Position numbers and translations under genes: made by a program
Notes under the pieces: generated by a model
Databases searched by the model: none
The model's input: the letters and a program-made list of their open reading frames with translations, nothing else
Told to the model about the DNA's origin: nothing
NCBI GenBank assembly: GCA_013002885.1
Contig: JABDLS010000076.1
Coordinates: forward strand, 1-64,000
Length of the DNA: 64,000 bases
Direction: 5' to 3'
From: Gemmatimonadota bacterium
Lineage (GTDB): Bacteria > Gemmatimonadota > Gemmatimonadetes > Longimicrobiales > Gaopeijiaceae
Part shown: positions 56,458 through 64,000 of the stretch, piece by piece
Numbering within the stretch: the first letter of the stretch is position 1
Layout: each line of letters opens with the position of its first letter

Positions 56458-57411
56458 ATGACGACCTACATCGTCCGCAGACTCCTCCAGATGATCCCGC
56501 TCATGCTGGGGATCACGGTGGTTCTGTTCGGCGTGATCCAAGCGGCGCCGGGAGGGCCCGAGGCGGCGCTCCTCGAGTCGGATCGCTTCATCGACCCGGC
56601 GGTTATCGAGGCGTACCGGGCGCGACTCGGCGTCGATCAGCCGGTGCCGGTCCAGTACGCAAGATGGCTCGGCGCCGCCGTTCGTGGCGACCTCGGAGTG
56701 AGCTTCTCCACAACGCGGCCGGTGACGGAGATGATCGTCGAGCGCCTGCCGGCGACACTGGAGCTCATGGGGGCGTCGTTCCTCATGGCGGCCGTCCTGG
56801 CCTTCCTGTTGGGTGTCTTCAGTGCCGTCCGCCAGTACAGCGCGTTCGACCACGTCGGCACCGGCCTCTCGTTTCTCGGCATCGCCATGCCGGTCTTCTG
56901 GTTCGCCCTCATTCTGCAGTTGGTCTTCGGCGTGTGGCTCGGGTGGCTCCCCGTGGCGGGCACCGCCACCATCGGGGCGTCTTCGCTCGGGGATCACCTG
57001 CTGCACCTCATCCTTCCCGCCTCGGTCCTCTCACTCCGGTATGTGGCGGGGTGGAGTCGTTACCTCCGCTCGAGCATGCTCGAGATCCTCCGCGCCGACT
57101 TCGTTAGGACGGCACGGGCCAAGGGGCTCTCCGAGGGCGTCGTGGTGTGGGGCCACGCACTGCGCAACGCCATGATCCCGGTGGTGTCGGTCATGGCCTT
57201 GAACCTCGCCGGGCTCTTCTCAGGGGCGGTGATCACCGAGACGATCTTCGCCTGGCCCGGCATCGGGCGGATGTTCGTTCAGGCCATGTTCTCACGAGAC
57301 TATCCGCTTCTCATGGGCATCCTGCTCCTGGGGTCTAGCATGGTGGTCGTGTTCAACCTGTTGGCGGACATCGTCTACGGGCTCCTCGACCCGAGAATCC
57401 GGTATGACTGA
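56458..57411 (+). CDS. peptide ABC transporter permease (DppB-like)
   Basis: MTTYIVRRLLQMIPLMLGITVVLFGVIQAAPGGP; RTARAKGLSEGVVVWGHALRNAMIPVVSVMAL; ETIFAWPGIGRMFVQAMFSRDYPLLMG. Confidence 0.94.
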   Translation: MTTYIVRRLLQMIPLMLGITVVLFGVIQAAPGGPEAALLESDRFIDPAVIEAYRARLGVDQPVPVQYARWLGAAVRGDLGVSFSTTRPVTEMIVERLPATLELMGASFLMAAVLAFLLGVFSAVRQYSAFDHVGTGLSFLGIAMPVFWFALILQLVFGVWLGWLPVAGTATIGASSLGDHLLHLILPASVLSLRYVAGWSRYLRSSMLEILRADFVRTARAKGLSEGVVVWGHALRNAMIPVVSVMALNLAGLFSGAVITETIFAWPGIGRMFVQAMFSRDYPLLMGILLLGSSMVVVFNLLADIVYGLLDPRIRYD

Positions 57412-58318
57412 CGGCGGTTCTGGGGGCGGGCGCGGAGCTGCCCACGCACCGAGCGCCTCCATTGAACGGGGCGGACACTCCATGGGGAGTCTCGTCTGGC
57501 GGCGGCTCCGTCGCCACCGGTTGGCGACCGCCTCGGTGGGTATCGTACTGGGCGTGTCGCTCCTGTGCCTCGCGGCGCCCTTCATCGCGCCGTACGACTT
57601 CGACCAGATCGACCTCGGGAGCATCCGCCAGCCACCCTCGATGGAGCACTGGTTCGGTACCGATGATCTGGGGCGGGATCTCTTCACCCGACTTCTCTAC
57701 GGCGGCCGGGTCTCGATCTTGATCGGCCTCATGGCCGCGGTCATCGGGACGGGCTTCGGCGCCCTCGTCGGAGCGTTGGCCGGCTTCTACGGCGGTCGCG
57801 TCGACGGCTTCCTCATGCGCTTCACCGACGTCGTCTACTCCATCCCCACGCTGCCGCTTCTCATTGTCCTGGCGTCGTACACCCAGGCCGGGGCCGCGTC
57901 CATGGCCGTCGCCGTGGGTGTCCTCTCCTGGATGGCCATCGCGAGGGTCGTTCGCGGCGAGGTCCTCAAGATCCGGGAGATGGAGTACGTGGAGGCGGCT
58001 CGAAGCCTCGGGGCGAGCAATGCGCGGATTATCGGACGCCACGTCCTGCCCAACGCCGTCGGTCCCATCGTCGTCGGGGCGACGCTGGCGGTGGGCAACG
58101 CCATCATCCTCGAGTCGTCCCTGTCGTTCTTGGGGCTGGGCGTTCAGCCGCCCACACCGACGTGGGGCAACATGCTCATGGACGCCCAGGCGACCATGTC
58201 GACGCAGCCATGGCTTTCGATCTTCCCGGGGCTGGCGATTCTCGTCGTCGTGCTGTGCGTGAACTTCTTGGGGGACGGGCTGCAAGACGCTCTCGACCCG
58301 CGGGCGGAGGCGCGATGA
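57404..58318 (+). CDS. peptide ABC transporter permease (DppC-like)
   Basis: HWFGTDDLGRDLFTRLLYGGRVSILIGLMAAVIGTGFGALVG; EYVEAARSLGASNARIIGRHVLPNAVGPIVV; SLSFLGLGVQPPTPTWGNML. Start may be 57482. Confidence 0.94.
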   Translation: MTDGGSGGGRGAAHAPSASIERGGHSMGSLVWRRLRRHRLATASVGIVLGVSLLCLAAPFIAPYDFDQIDLGSIRQPPSMEHWFGTDDLGRDLFTRLLYGGRVSILIGLMAAVIGTGFGALVGALAGFYGGRVDGFLMRFTDVVYSIPTLPLLIVLASYTQAGAASMAVAVGVLSWMAIARVVRGEVLKIREMEYVEAARSLGASNARIIGRHVLPNAVGPIVVGATLAVGNAIILESSLSFLGLGVQPPTPTWGNMLMDAQATMSTQPWLSIFPGLAILVVVLCVNFLGDGLQDALDPRAEAR

Positions 58319-59505
58319 TGGACGGCGTCGGCTCGGCCGACTTCTACGCCGATCTCGCCGCCGTCAACGACTTCGAATCCCTCGCCGAGTCGAGTAGTTA
58401 CCGACGGCTACCCGACGACTGGTGGATCGTCGTTGCCGATATCGCGGGCTCTACCCGGGCCATTGCCGATGGCCGCTACAAGGAGGTCAACTCGGTCGGC
58501 GTTTCGGTCATCACCGCCGTGAGGAACGCCTCGCGGCCGGTGGACGTGCCCTACGTTTTCGGCGGCGACGGAGCCACGATGTGTGTGCCGAACGCCCGGG
58601 CCTCAGAGGCGCGTGATGCGCTGGCAGCCACGATCGCCATGGCCGACCGCGCCTTCGGGCTGGAGTTGCGTGGCGCCATCGTTCCCGTCGTCTACGTCCG
58701 CGGCATGGAGCTGGACGTTCTCGTGGCTCGTCATCGGGTCTCGGAGCACTTCCACCAGTGCGCCTTCTTCGGCGGCGGAGCCGTATATCTCGAGGACTCG
58801 CTCAAAGCCGGCAAACTCCCGTCGGCGTTCCTCGTCGATGCCGACGCCGACGCCGAGGCCAGCTTCGAGGGTCTCGAGTGCCGCTGGGACGAGGTGCCGA
58901 GCCCCTCCGCCGAGACGGTCACCCTCATCATCCAGGCGACGGGCGATCGGGTGGCCGCACTGGACACCTACCGTTGGGTCATGGAGCGAGTCCGAGCCGT
59001 GTACGGTGAGCCCGAACGCTGTCGTCCAGTTGCAGAAAGCGGGCTGAAGGTCACGCTCTCACGCGAGAAACTGGCTCGTGAGTCGCGGGTCAAGGCGTGG
59101 CGTTCGGGTTGGGCCGGTCACATCCGGGCGAACCTGGAGCTGCGCCTCTTCGCCCTCATCGGTCGGTACCTCTTTCGAACTGGGAGGCAGACCGGTGAGA
59201 CGAATTGGAGTGTCTACAAGCGTGACCTGGTGACCAACACCGACTTCCGAAAGTTCGACGGTACCATGCGGCTGGTCCTGACAGGCGTGGTGGAACAGCG
59301 CACGCAGCTCGAGAGCTTTCTCGACGGGTTGTCACGGGCCGGTACGGTGCAGTACGGGCTGCACGTTTCGAACGCCGCGGTTGTCACGTGCATTGTGGAG
59401 AAGCGGCAGGGACAGCACTTCCACTTCGTCGACGGGTCCGGAGGCGGGTACGCTGCGGCTGCGAAGGATCTGAAGGGTCGGTTGAGGGTCGGGGGTGGGC
59501 GCTGA
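58315..59505 (+). CDS. DUF3095 domain protein, class III nucleotidyl-cyclase-like
   Basis: WWIVVADIAGSTRAIADGRYKEVNSVGVSVITAV; VPYVFGGDGATMCVP; QCAFFGGGAVYLEDSLKAG; ATGA overlap with the permease gene. Confidence 0.85.
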   Translation: MMDGVGSADFYADLAAVNDFESLAESSSYRRLPDDWWIVVADIAGSTRAIADGRYKEVNSVGVSVITAVRNASRPVDVPYVFGGDGATMCVPNARASEARDALAATIAMADRAFGLELRGAIVPVVYVRGMELDVLVARHRVSEHFHQCAFFGGGAVYLEDSLKAGKLPSAFLVDADADAEASFEGLECRWDEVPSPSAETVTLIIQATGDRVAALDTYRWVMERVRAVYGEPERCRPVAESGLKVTLSREKLARESRVKAWRSGWAGHIRANLELRLFALIGRYLFRTGRQTGETNWSVYKRDLVTNTDFRKFDGTMRLVLTGVVEQRTQLESFLDGLSRAGTVQYGLHVSNAAVVTCIVEKRQGQHFHFVDGSGGGYAAAAKDLKGRLRVGGGR

Positions 59506-59605
59506 GGGTCTATGGGAGGCGCCGAAGGTCGATCGGCACGGGGGGTCACCTGTCTTTGCTCGGTCAACTGGCCCCGCCGACCGCGCGCGTGACGGGGATT
59601 CGACG

Positions 59606-61924
59606 TCAACCCAGGGCGGCAATCCGGGCTCGGGCCGAGGCCACCTGTGGTTGCAGCTCGGGGTCAGCGTCGGACCATGCGTCGATCAGCGCCTGGTACG
59701 CTTCGCGGGCGGAGGCCGCATCACCGGTCTCCTCGTAGAGCGGGCCGAGCTTCTTGATGGCTGCGATGCGCTCCCAGCCGGCCGAATCTACCTCGAGGGG
59801 GGTCGCCCGGACCCGCTCCCAGATCTCGATGGCTTCCGGAGTACGGTCGAGGGCCTCGAGGATGAGAGCCGTTTCGATCTCGACGCATCGAGTACAGCGG
59901 AGCGCTGTAGCAGCGTCTTCTATCCGGGTGAGGGCTTGGTCGTACTCACCCTTGGCATAGTGGATCATACTCTCGGATATGGCTTGACTCACGGCGTGGG
60001 GATCAGGGCCGGACGCCTTGCGCGCGAGCATCGCCTCCGCCGCTACTACGTCACCGGCGAGGGCGAGCGTCGAGATCACGTACTCCCACCCGCGCTCGGA
60101 GCCGGGGGTGTCCTCGAGACCGGTGCGGCGAATGAAATCGCGCATAGCCGATGCGGCTTGGACCGAGTCGTCGAGGATCCAGAGGTAGACGTCACCGGCG
60201 CCCGCCAACGCGTTCCGACGGCGCACGATCGGGCCGACCGCGACCCCGGCTGCGTCGATCTCTGCGCTGTGTGCGAGGGCCTCCCGCACCTCTCCCGCTT
60301 CTACATCGGCCGCGATCCGATAGCTCGGGATATCGGGGTGGACGAACCCAAGGTTGGGATCTCGTTCCATGGAGTCCGTCCACTCGTGAATGGCGTCCCG
60401 ATCTCCGCGGAACGAGGCAAGCTGGAAGGTCACCAGACTTTGGTAAATGTGTCCCGGATAGCGCTCGCGATAGCTCTGGGCTGCGCGTTCCGCGCCCTCC
60501 AGGTCTCCTAAATTGAGACTGGTGAAGACCAGGTTGTTCGCCGCAACGGATGATGCCCCCGGGCCGGCCAGCGCCTTCTCCAAAAGGGGCTTCGCCTCTT
60601 CGTCCTGACCGCGTTGCCGGTAGATGTTCGACAGGTTGTTGAGTGCCGCGCCTTCGTCTGGGCTGATGGCGAGGACGCTCTCGTAGGCACGGATGACCGC
60701 GTCCGTGTCCCGCGTAACCGTGTTGTGGTAGTTGGCCTCGACCAGGTAGCGCTCACGTTCCGTCAGGCGATTGCGGTGCTGGAATGCGTTGGTCGCCGCC
60801 TCGACGATCAGCTCCCACGGTGCTCCCACGTTGAATCGGAGGACGGAGATCTTGCGGTGAGCCTGCGCGAAGGCCGGATCCAGCGCCACCGCTTCTTCCA
60901 GAAGTCGATTGGCGGTCTCGTAGTCCCCGCGCTCCTCGGCGCGCTCCGCCTCGGTGAGCTTGCGCAGTGCCTCGAGCGATGAAGTCGTGGCCTGCTCCAG
61001 AGGCGTCCCCAGTCGGATGGACTTGAGTGACTCGCCCATCTTCTCACGGAGCTTTGTCGACAGGCGATCGATGGCCGGCAGAAGGTCGTCGTCGCCGGTC
61101 GCTTCTTCTCTGAAGCTCACCAGGTCGCCGCCGGTCTCGGAGCTCACGATCCGGGACACGAGCAGGTATCGCGTCCCGACGCGGGAGACATCTCCGGTCA
61201 CGTATGCCTTCAGGTTGTCCCGGACGGCGATCTCGCGGGCTACGTCGCTCGTGACCGGCTCGTTCGGGTCGCGGCCCATGAGCCCCAGGGTGGCGCGGAC
61301 GGCGTCGCGTCCCAGTACTGCCACTGTCTGGGACTGGCTGAGATCCACGGACAGGGCTTCGGTGACAATCTCTCCGAGGCTCGGATCGGAGCGACTCTCG
61401 AACTGGGCCAGGATGATGGGGTCCCGCTCGTCCAGCACGCCCTGGGCCACGAGTGAGCCTACGGGACCTATGCCGAGGGCCCACATGGCCAGGTAGCCTC
61501 CGGCGGCGACCAATAGGAGGAGCCCCGCGAGGCCCCCCCCGACGATGGCGTTTCGCCACGTGAGGAGGCGGGCGACGCCTTCGCTTGTCTCGCCCTGTGC
61601 GTCGGCGCTTTCATGTGCGGTGGTGGCTGCGCTGTTCCCAGCGTCCACCGCGCCATCAGCCGCTCGCCTGTCTCTTTTCGCCCCCACGTCGATCTCCGAC
61701 TTCCCCGGCAGCCCTTCCTGAACCACGGCCGTCGCCATGACGATGGGCAGCCCGATCAAGAGCAACACAAGCGCCATCGTGGGCGTCCAGTCGGGAAGGC
61801 CGGCGAAGCCGGTGAGGACATCCACTGCATTCAGGACGCCCCACGACATGGCGAGGAAGACACCGAGCACCTGCCAGAGCGATCGGCGATGGATCTCTCG
61901 AATGAGATGTCGGATTCGACTCAC
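59606..61924 (-). CDS. TPR-repeat membrane-anchored protein
   Basis: IHRRSLWQVLGVFLAMSWGVLNAVDVLTGFAGLPDWTPTMALVLLLIGLPIVMATAVVQEG; second TM; multiple TPR-like repeats (EERGDYETANRLLEEAVALDPAFAQAHRK; GQDEEAKPLLEKALAG). Confidence 0.85.
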   Translation of the reverse strand: MSRIRHLIREIHRRSLWQVLGVFLAMSWGVLNAVDVLTGFAGLPDWTPTMALVLLLIGLPIVMATAVVQEGLPGKSEIDVGAKRDRRAADGAVDAGNSAATTAHESADAQGETSEGVARLLTWRNAIVGGGLAGLLLLVAAGGYLAMWALGIGPVGSLVAQGVLDERDPIILAQFESRSDPSLGEIVTEALSVDLSQSQTVAVLGRDAVRATLGLMGRDPNEPVTSDVAREIAVRDNLKAYVTGDVSRVGTRYLLVSRIVSSETGGDLVSFREEATGDDDLLPAIDRLSTKLREKMGESLKSIRLGTPLEQATTSSLEALRKLTEAERAEERGDYETANRLLEEAVALDPAFAQAHRKISVLRFNVGAPWELIVEAATNAFQHRNRLTERERYLVEANYHNTVTRDTDAVIRAYESVLAISPDEGAALNNLSNIYRQRGQDEEAKPLLEKALAGPGASSVAANNLVFTSLNLGDLEGAERAAQSYRERYPGHIYQSLVTFQLASFRGDRDAIHEWTDSMERDPNLGFVHPDIPSYRIAADVEAGEVREALAHSAEIDAAGVAVGPIVRRRNALAGAGDVYLWILDDSVQAASAMRDFIRRTGLEDTPGSERGWEYVISTLALAGDVVAAEAMLARKASGPDPHAVSQAISESMIHYAKGEYDQALTRIEDAATALRCTRCVEIETALILEALDRTPEAIEIWERVRATPLEVDSAGWERIAAIKKLGPLYEETGDAASAREAYQALIDAWSDADPELQPQVASARARIAALG

Positions 61925-62820
61925 CCAGGAACCTGTGTCGCTGCGATGACGTCGAGATTCGGAAGCATGACGATCTCGATGCGCCGGTTCAGCGCCCTGT
62001 TGTCTCTGTCCTCGTTCGACGCCCTCGGCTGGTATTCGCCGAAGGCCGCGCCCGACACGTTCTCCGGCGCTACGCCCTGGGCCGTGAGAAGCCGTACCAC
62101 CGCCAGTGCCCGCGCGCTGGATAGCTCCCAGTTCGACGGGAAGCGCTCGGTGGCGATGGGAACGTTGTCGGTGTGGCCCTCGACCTGGAATCGGCGGTCG
62201 TCGAAGTCGGACAGGACTTCGCCCACCTGCGAAATGACGCTTCGACCCTCCGAGCCCAGCGTCGCACTGCCGGACTGGAAGAGGATGTCCTGGGGCAATT
62301 GGATGACCATCCGCCCCCGGTCGATGGTGACGCTGAGCTGTCCGCCGTCCATGAGGGACTGGAACCGGGAGATGACGTCCTCGTAGATGGCGTTGCGCTC
62401 CCTCACCTCCTGTTCGACGGCCTGAAGCGACTCCAGGCGTCGTCGCATCGACTGTAGTTCCGCCCCGCGGAGCCCGGCCATGGTCTCGAGCCTCTCAGAG
62501 GCGGCCCTGGCGTTTTCGAGTTCCTGCTCCAAGGACCGTTGCTCGCGCTCGAGATCGGCGATGGTTCGTTGGAGTGCCGCCTCCACCTGGTCCCGCCTCG
62601 CGAGCTCCACGTCCATGGCCGCCCGGAGGGAGTCGTTGCGTTCCTCCAGCGTTTCGATCCCGTCGCGCAGGGTATCCTGGCCCGCCATCGCCTGGCTCAG
62701 GTCGGCGAGGGTTGATTGGTGCGTTCCCTTGCTGACGCAGCCGGTGGCGCCGAGGGCGATGGCCACGACCACGGCGCGCGTCGCTCCCACACTTCCCCGA
62801 GCGCGGAGCCTCAGTGCCAT
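61921..62820 (-). CDS. OmpA-family lipoprotein with coiled coil
   Basis: ALGATGCVSKGTHQ lipobox; long heptad region; DILFQSGSATLGSEGRSVISQVGEVLSDFDDRRFQVEGHTDNVPIATERFPSNWELSSARALAVVRLLTAQGV..NRRIEIVMLP. Confidence 0.92.
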   Translation of the reverse strand: MALRLRARGSVGATRAVVVAIALGATGCVSKGTHQSTLADLSQAMAGQDTLRDGIETLEERNDSLRAAMDVELARRDQVEAALQRTIADLEREQRSLEQELENARAASERLETMAGLRGAELQSMRRRLESLQAVEQEVRERNAIYEDVISRFQSLMDGGQLSVTIDRGRMVIQLPQDILFQSGSATLGSEGRSVISQVGEVLSDFDDRRFQVEGHTDNVPIATERFPSNWELSSARALAVVRLLTAQGVAPENVSGAAFGEYQPRASNEDRDNRALNRRIEIVMLPNLDVIAATQVPG

Positions 62821-64000
62821 CCCTGGTCCTCCCATGTGCAGTGGACGTCGGTGTGTCTGAGCCATTTCATCGCCGGCTCACCAATCCCCACGGAGCCCAG
62901 CCAGTCCAAGGCCGGTTGGCCGATGGGAGCTCCCGGCGGTGCGGACGGGAAGCCCGGCATGCTCGTGGGCGACGCCGGACGTTCGAGGAAGCGTTGGATA
63001 TCCATGGCCAGCAGCTGCGCATGGGGCGCGTCGGTCATGGCAACCAGGTCGCCGTGTATCCCACGGAGTGTCGAGGTCGCGATGGCTCTTACCTGTGGCA
63101 TCTCGGCATTGTCGGCCAGCCACTGGATCCGCTCGGCGACGACGGCTTCCACGGCGCGCTTCACCTCGTTTTCGTACGCGCCTACGGCCATTCCGCCGAA
63201 GGACGCGTCGACGAGGCGATCGAGTACCTGTCCCAAGGACGGCAGGGACGGGTCGAAGATGTTCTGTTCCACCATTCGCGCCGCCCGAGATGGATTCAAG
63301 AGGGCCGAGACGGTGTGGCTCGCGGCTACCACCGCCGGCGTGATGGCGTCGAAGGCCGATCCCGTGTAGCGGGGGAAAAGCTCGCGGGTCCGGCCGTACC
63401 CCGGCGGACGAGGGGGGATCACGGCGACGACGTCCTCGGGAATGGTCAGCTCCGATGGGTCGAGGGTGCGCATCAAAGCATCCAATGCCCGGTTCTGGAG
63501 CTCGGCCGGGACTCTCCACATGGGGGTGAGTCCGTCGCCACGCATGGCGTAGGTGTACTGGACGCCACCGACGGCGGTCGCCGTGGATTCGGTCTGGTAT
63601 CGGTGGTGCATGTAGAGAGGGACGAGGACGTCTTCGATGGTCGACATGGGCCGATCATTCCGAATCGCCCGGACGCCGAAGCGCTGCATGGCAGCGGCCC
63701 GGACGTCCATCATCCGGTTCAGTTCGCTGGCGACGTCGGTTCCGTTGGCCCACTGGTCGGCCTGGGGCGTCGTGGCAACGTCCTGATTGGACATGTAGCG
63801 GACGTCGTCATCCCACGCCTCGTCCAGAATACGCTCGAGTTCGGCCTCCTCGTCGGCGCCCGGCGGGAAGTCGGTGTATCCGTAGCGGATGGCGACCTCG
63901 TCCCACTCACCGATATCCGTGTCGTACACCTGAGCAAAGTCCAGCGAACCGTCCGAATTCAGCTCGACGAGGGGGTGGGGGTAATCCATGACGGAGATGC
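62811..64000 (-). CDS. zinc-dependent metalloprotease (DUF5117/DUF5118-type) C-terminal part, truncated by window edge
   Basis: SVMDYPHPLVELNSDGSLDFAQVYDTDIGEWDEVAIRYGY; frame open to the window edge; characteristic C-terminal ADNAEMPQVRAIATSTL region. Confidence 0.75.
   Translation of the reverse strand, partial: ISVMDYPHPLVELNSDGSLDFAQVYDTDIGEWDEVAIRYGYTDFPPGADEEAELERILDEAWDDDVRYMSNQDVATTPQADQWANGTDVASELNRMMDVRAAAMQRFGVRAIRNDRPMSTIEDVLVPLYMHHRYQTESTATAVGGVQYTYAMRGDGLTPMWRVPAELQNRALDALMRTLDPSELTIPEDVVAVIPPRPPGYGRTRELFPRYTGSAFDAITPAVVAASHTVSALLNPSRAARMVEQNIFDPSLPSLGQVLDRLVDASFGGMAVGAYENEVKRAVEAVVAERIQWLADNAEMPQVRAIATSTLRGIHGDLVAMTDAPHAQLLAMDIQRFLERPASPTSMPGFPSAPPGAPIGQPALDWLGSVGIGEPAMKWLRHTDVHCTWEDQGWH

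Overview
64 kb high-GC bacterial chromosomal window. Gene content and protein styles suggest Gemmatimonadota or a relative, but taxonomy is inference only. It is densely coding with many ATGA/GTGA start-stop overlaps. I found no rRNA, tRNA, CRISPR array, transposase, integrase or prophage signal. Main blocks: (i) partial ilvD plus a panE-like reductase; (ii) a Kef-type K+/H+ antiporter with a KefF-like quinone reductase; (iii) a complete MoxR-DUF58-Bat (aerotolerance-type) operon at 10.4-18.9 kb; (iv) a glycosyltransferase next to a bacterial homologue of the plant DUF579/glucuronoxylan-methyltransferase fold; (v) a membrane-anchored MutS-like ATPase; (vi) an ABC-2 permease fused to an M1 aminopeptidase, with its ATPase; (vii) an operon of exported proteins: S9 peptidase, secreted DinB-like protein and two tandem HpcH/HpaI-aldolase-like lipoproteins; (viii) a seven-gene minus-strand run: DUF1592 di-heme-motif protein, Tat-signal DUF1552, secreted ankyrin protein, small secreted protein, DUF1028, MBL-fold lipoprotein and aminotransferase; (ix) a peptide-scavenging cluster with two DUF885-like proteins (one with an altered metal motif), an oligopeptide SBP, an M19 dipeptidase, two permeases without ATPases, and a DUF3095 cyclase-like protein; (x) TPR, OmpA and a truncated zinc metalloprotease gene at the right edge. 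The best candidates for undescribed biology are the lipoprotein aldolase pair, the DUF1592-DUF1552-ankyrin locus, the DUF579-like/GT pair and the divergent DUF885 pair. All calls come from reading the sequence and remembered family motifs. No database search was run.
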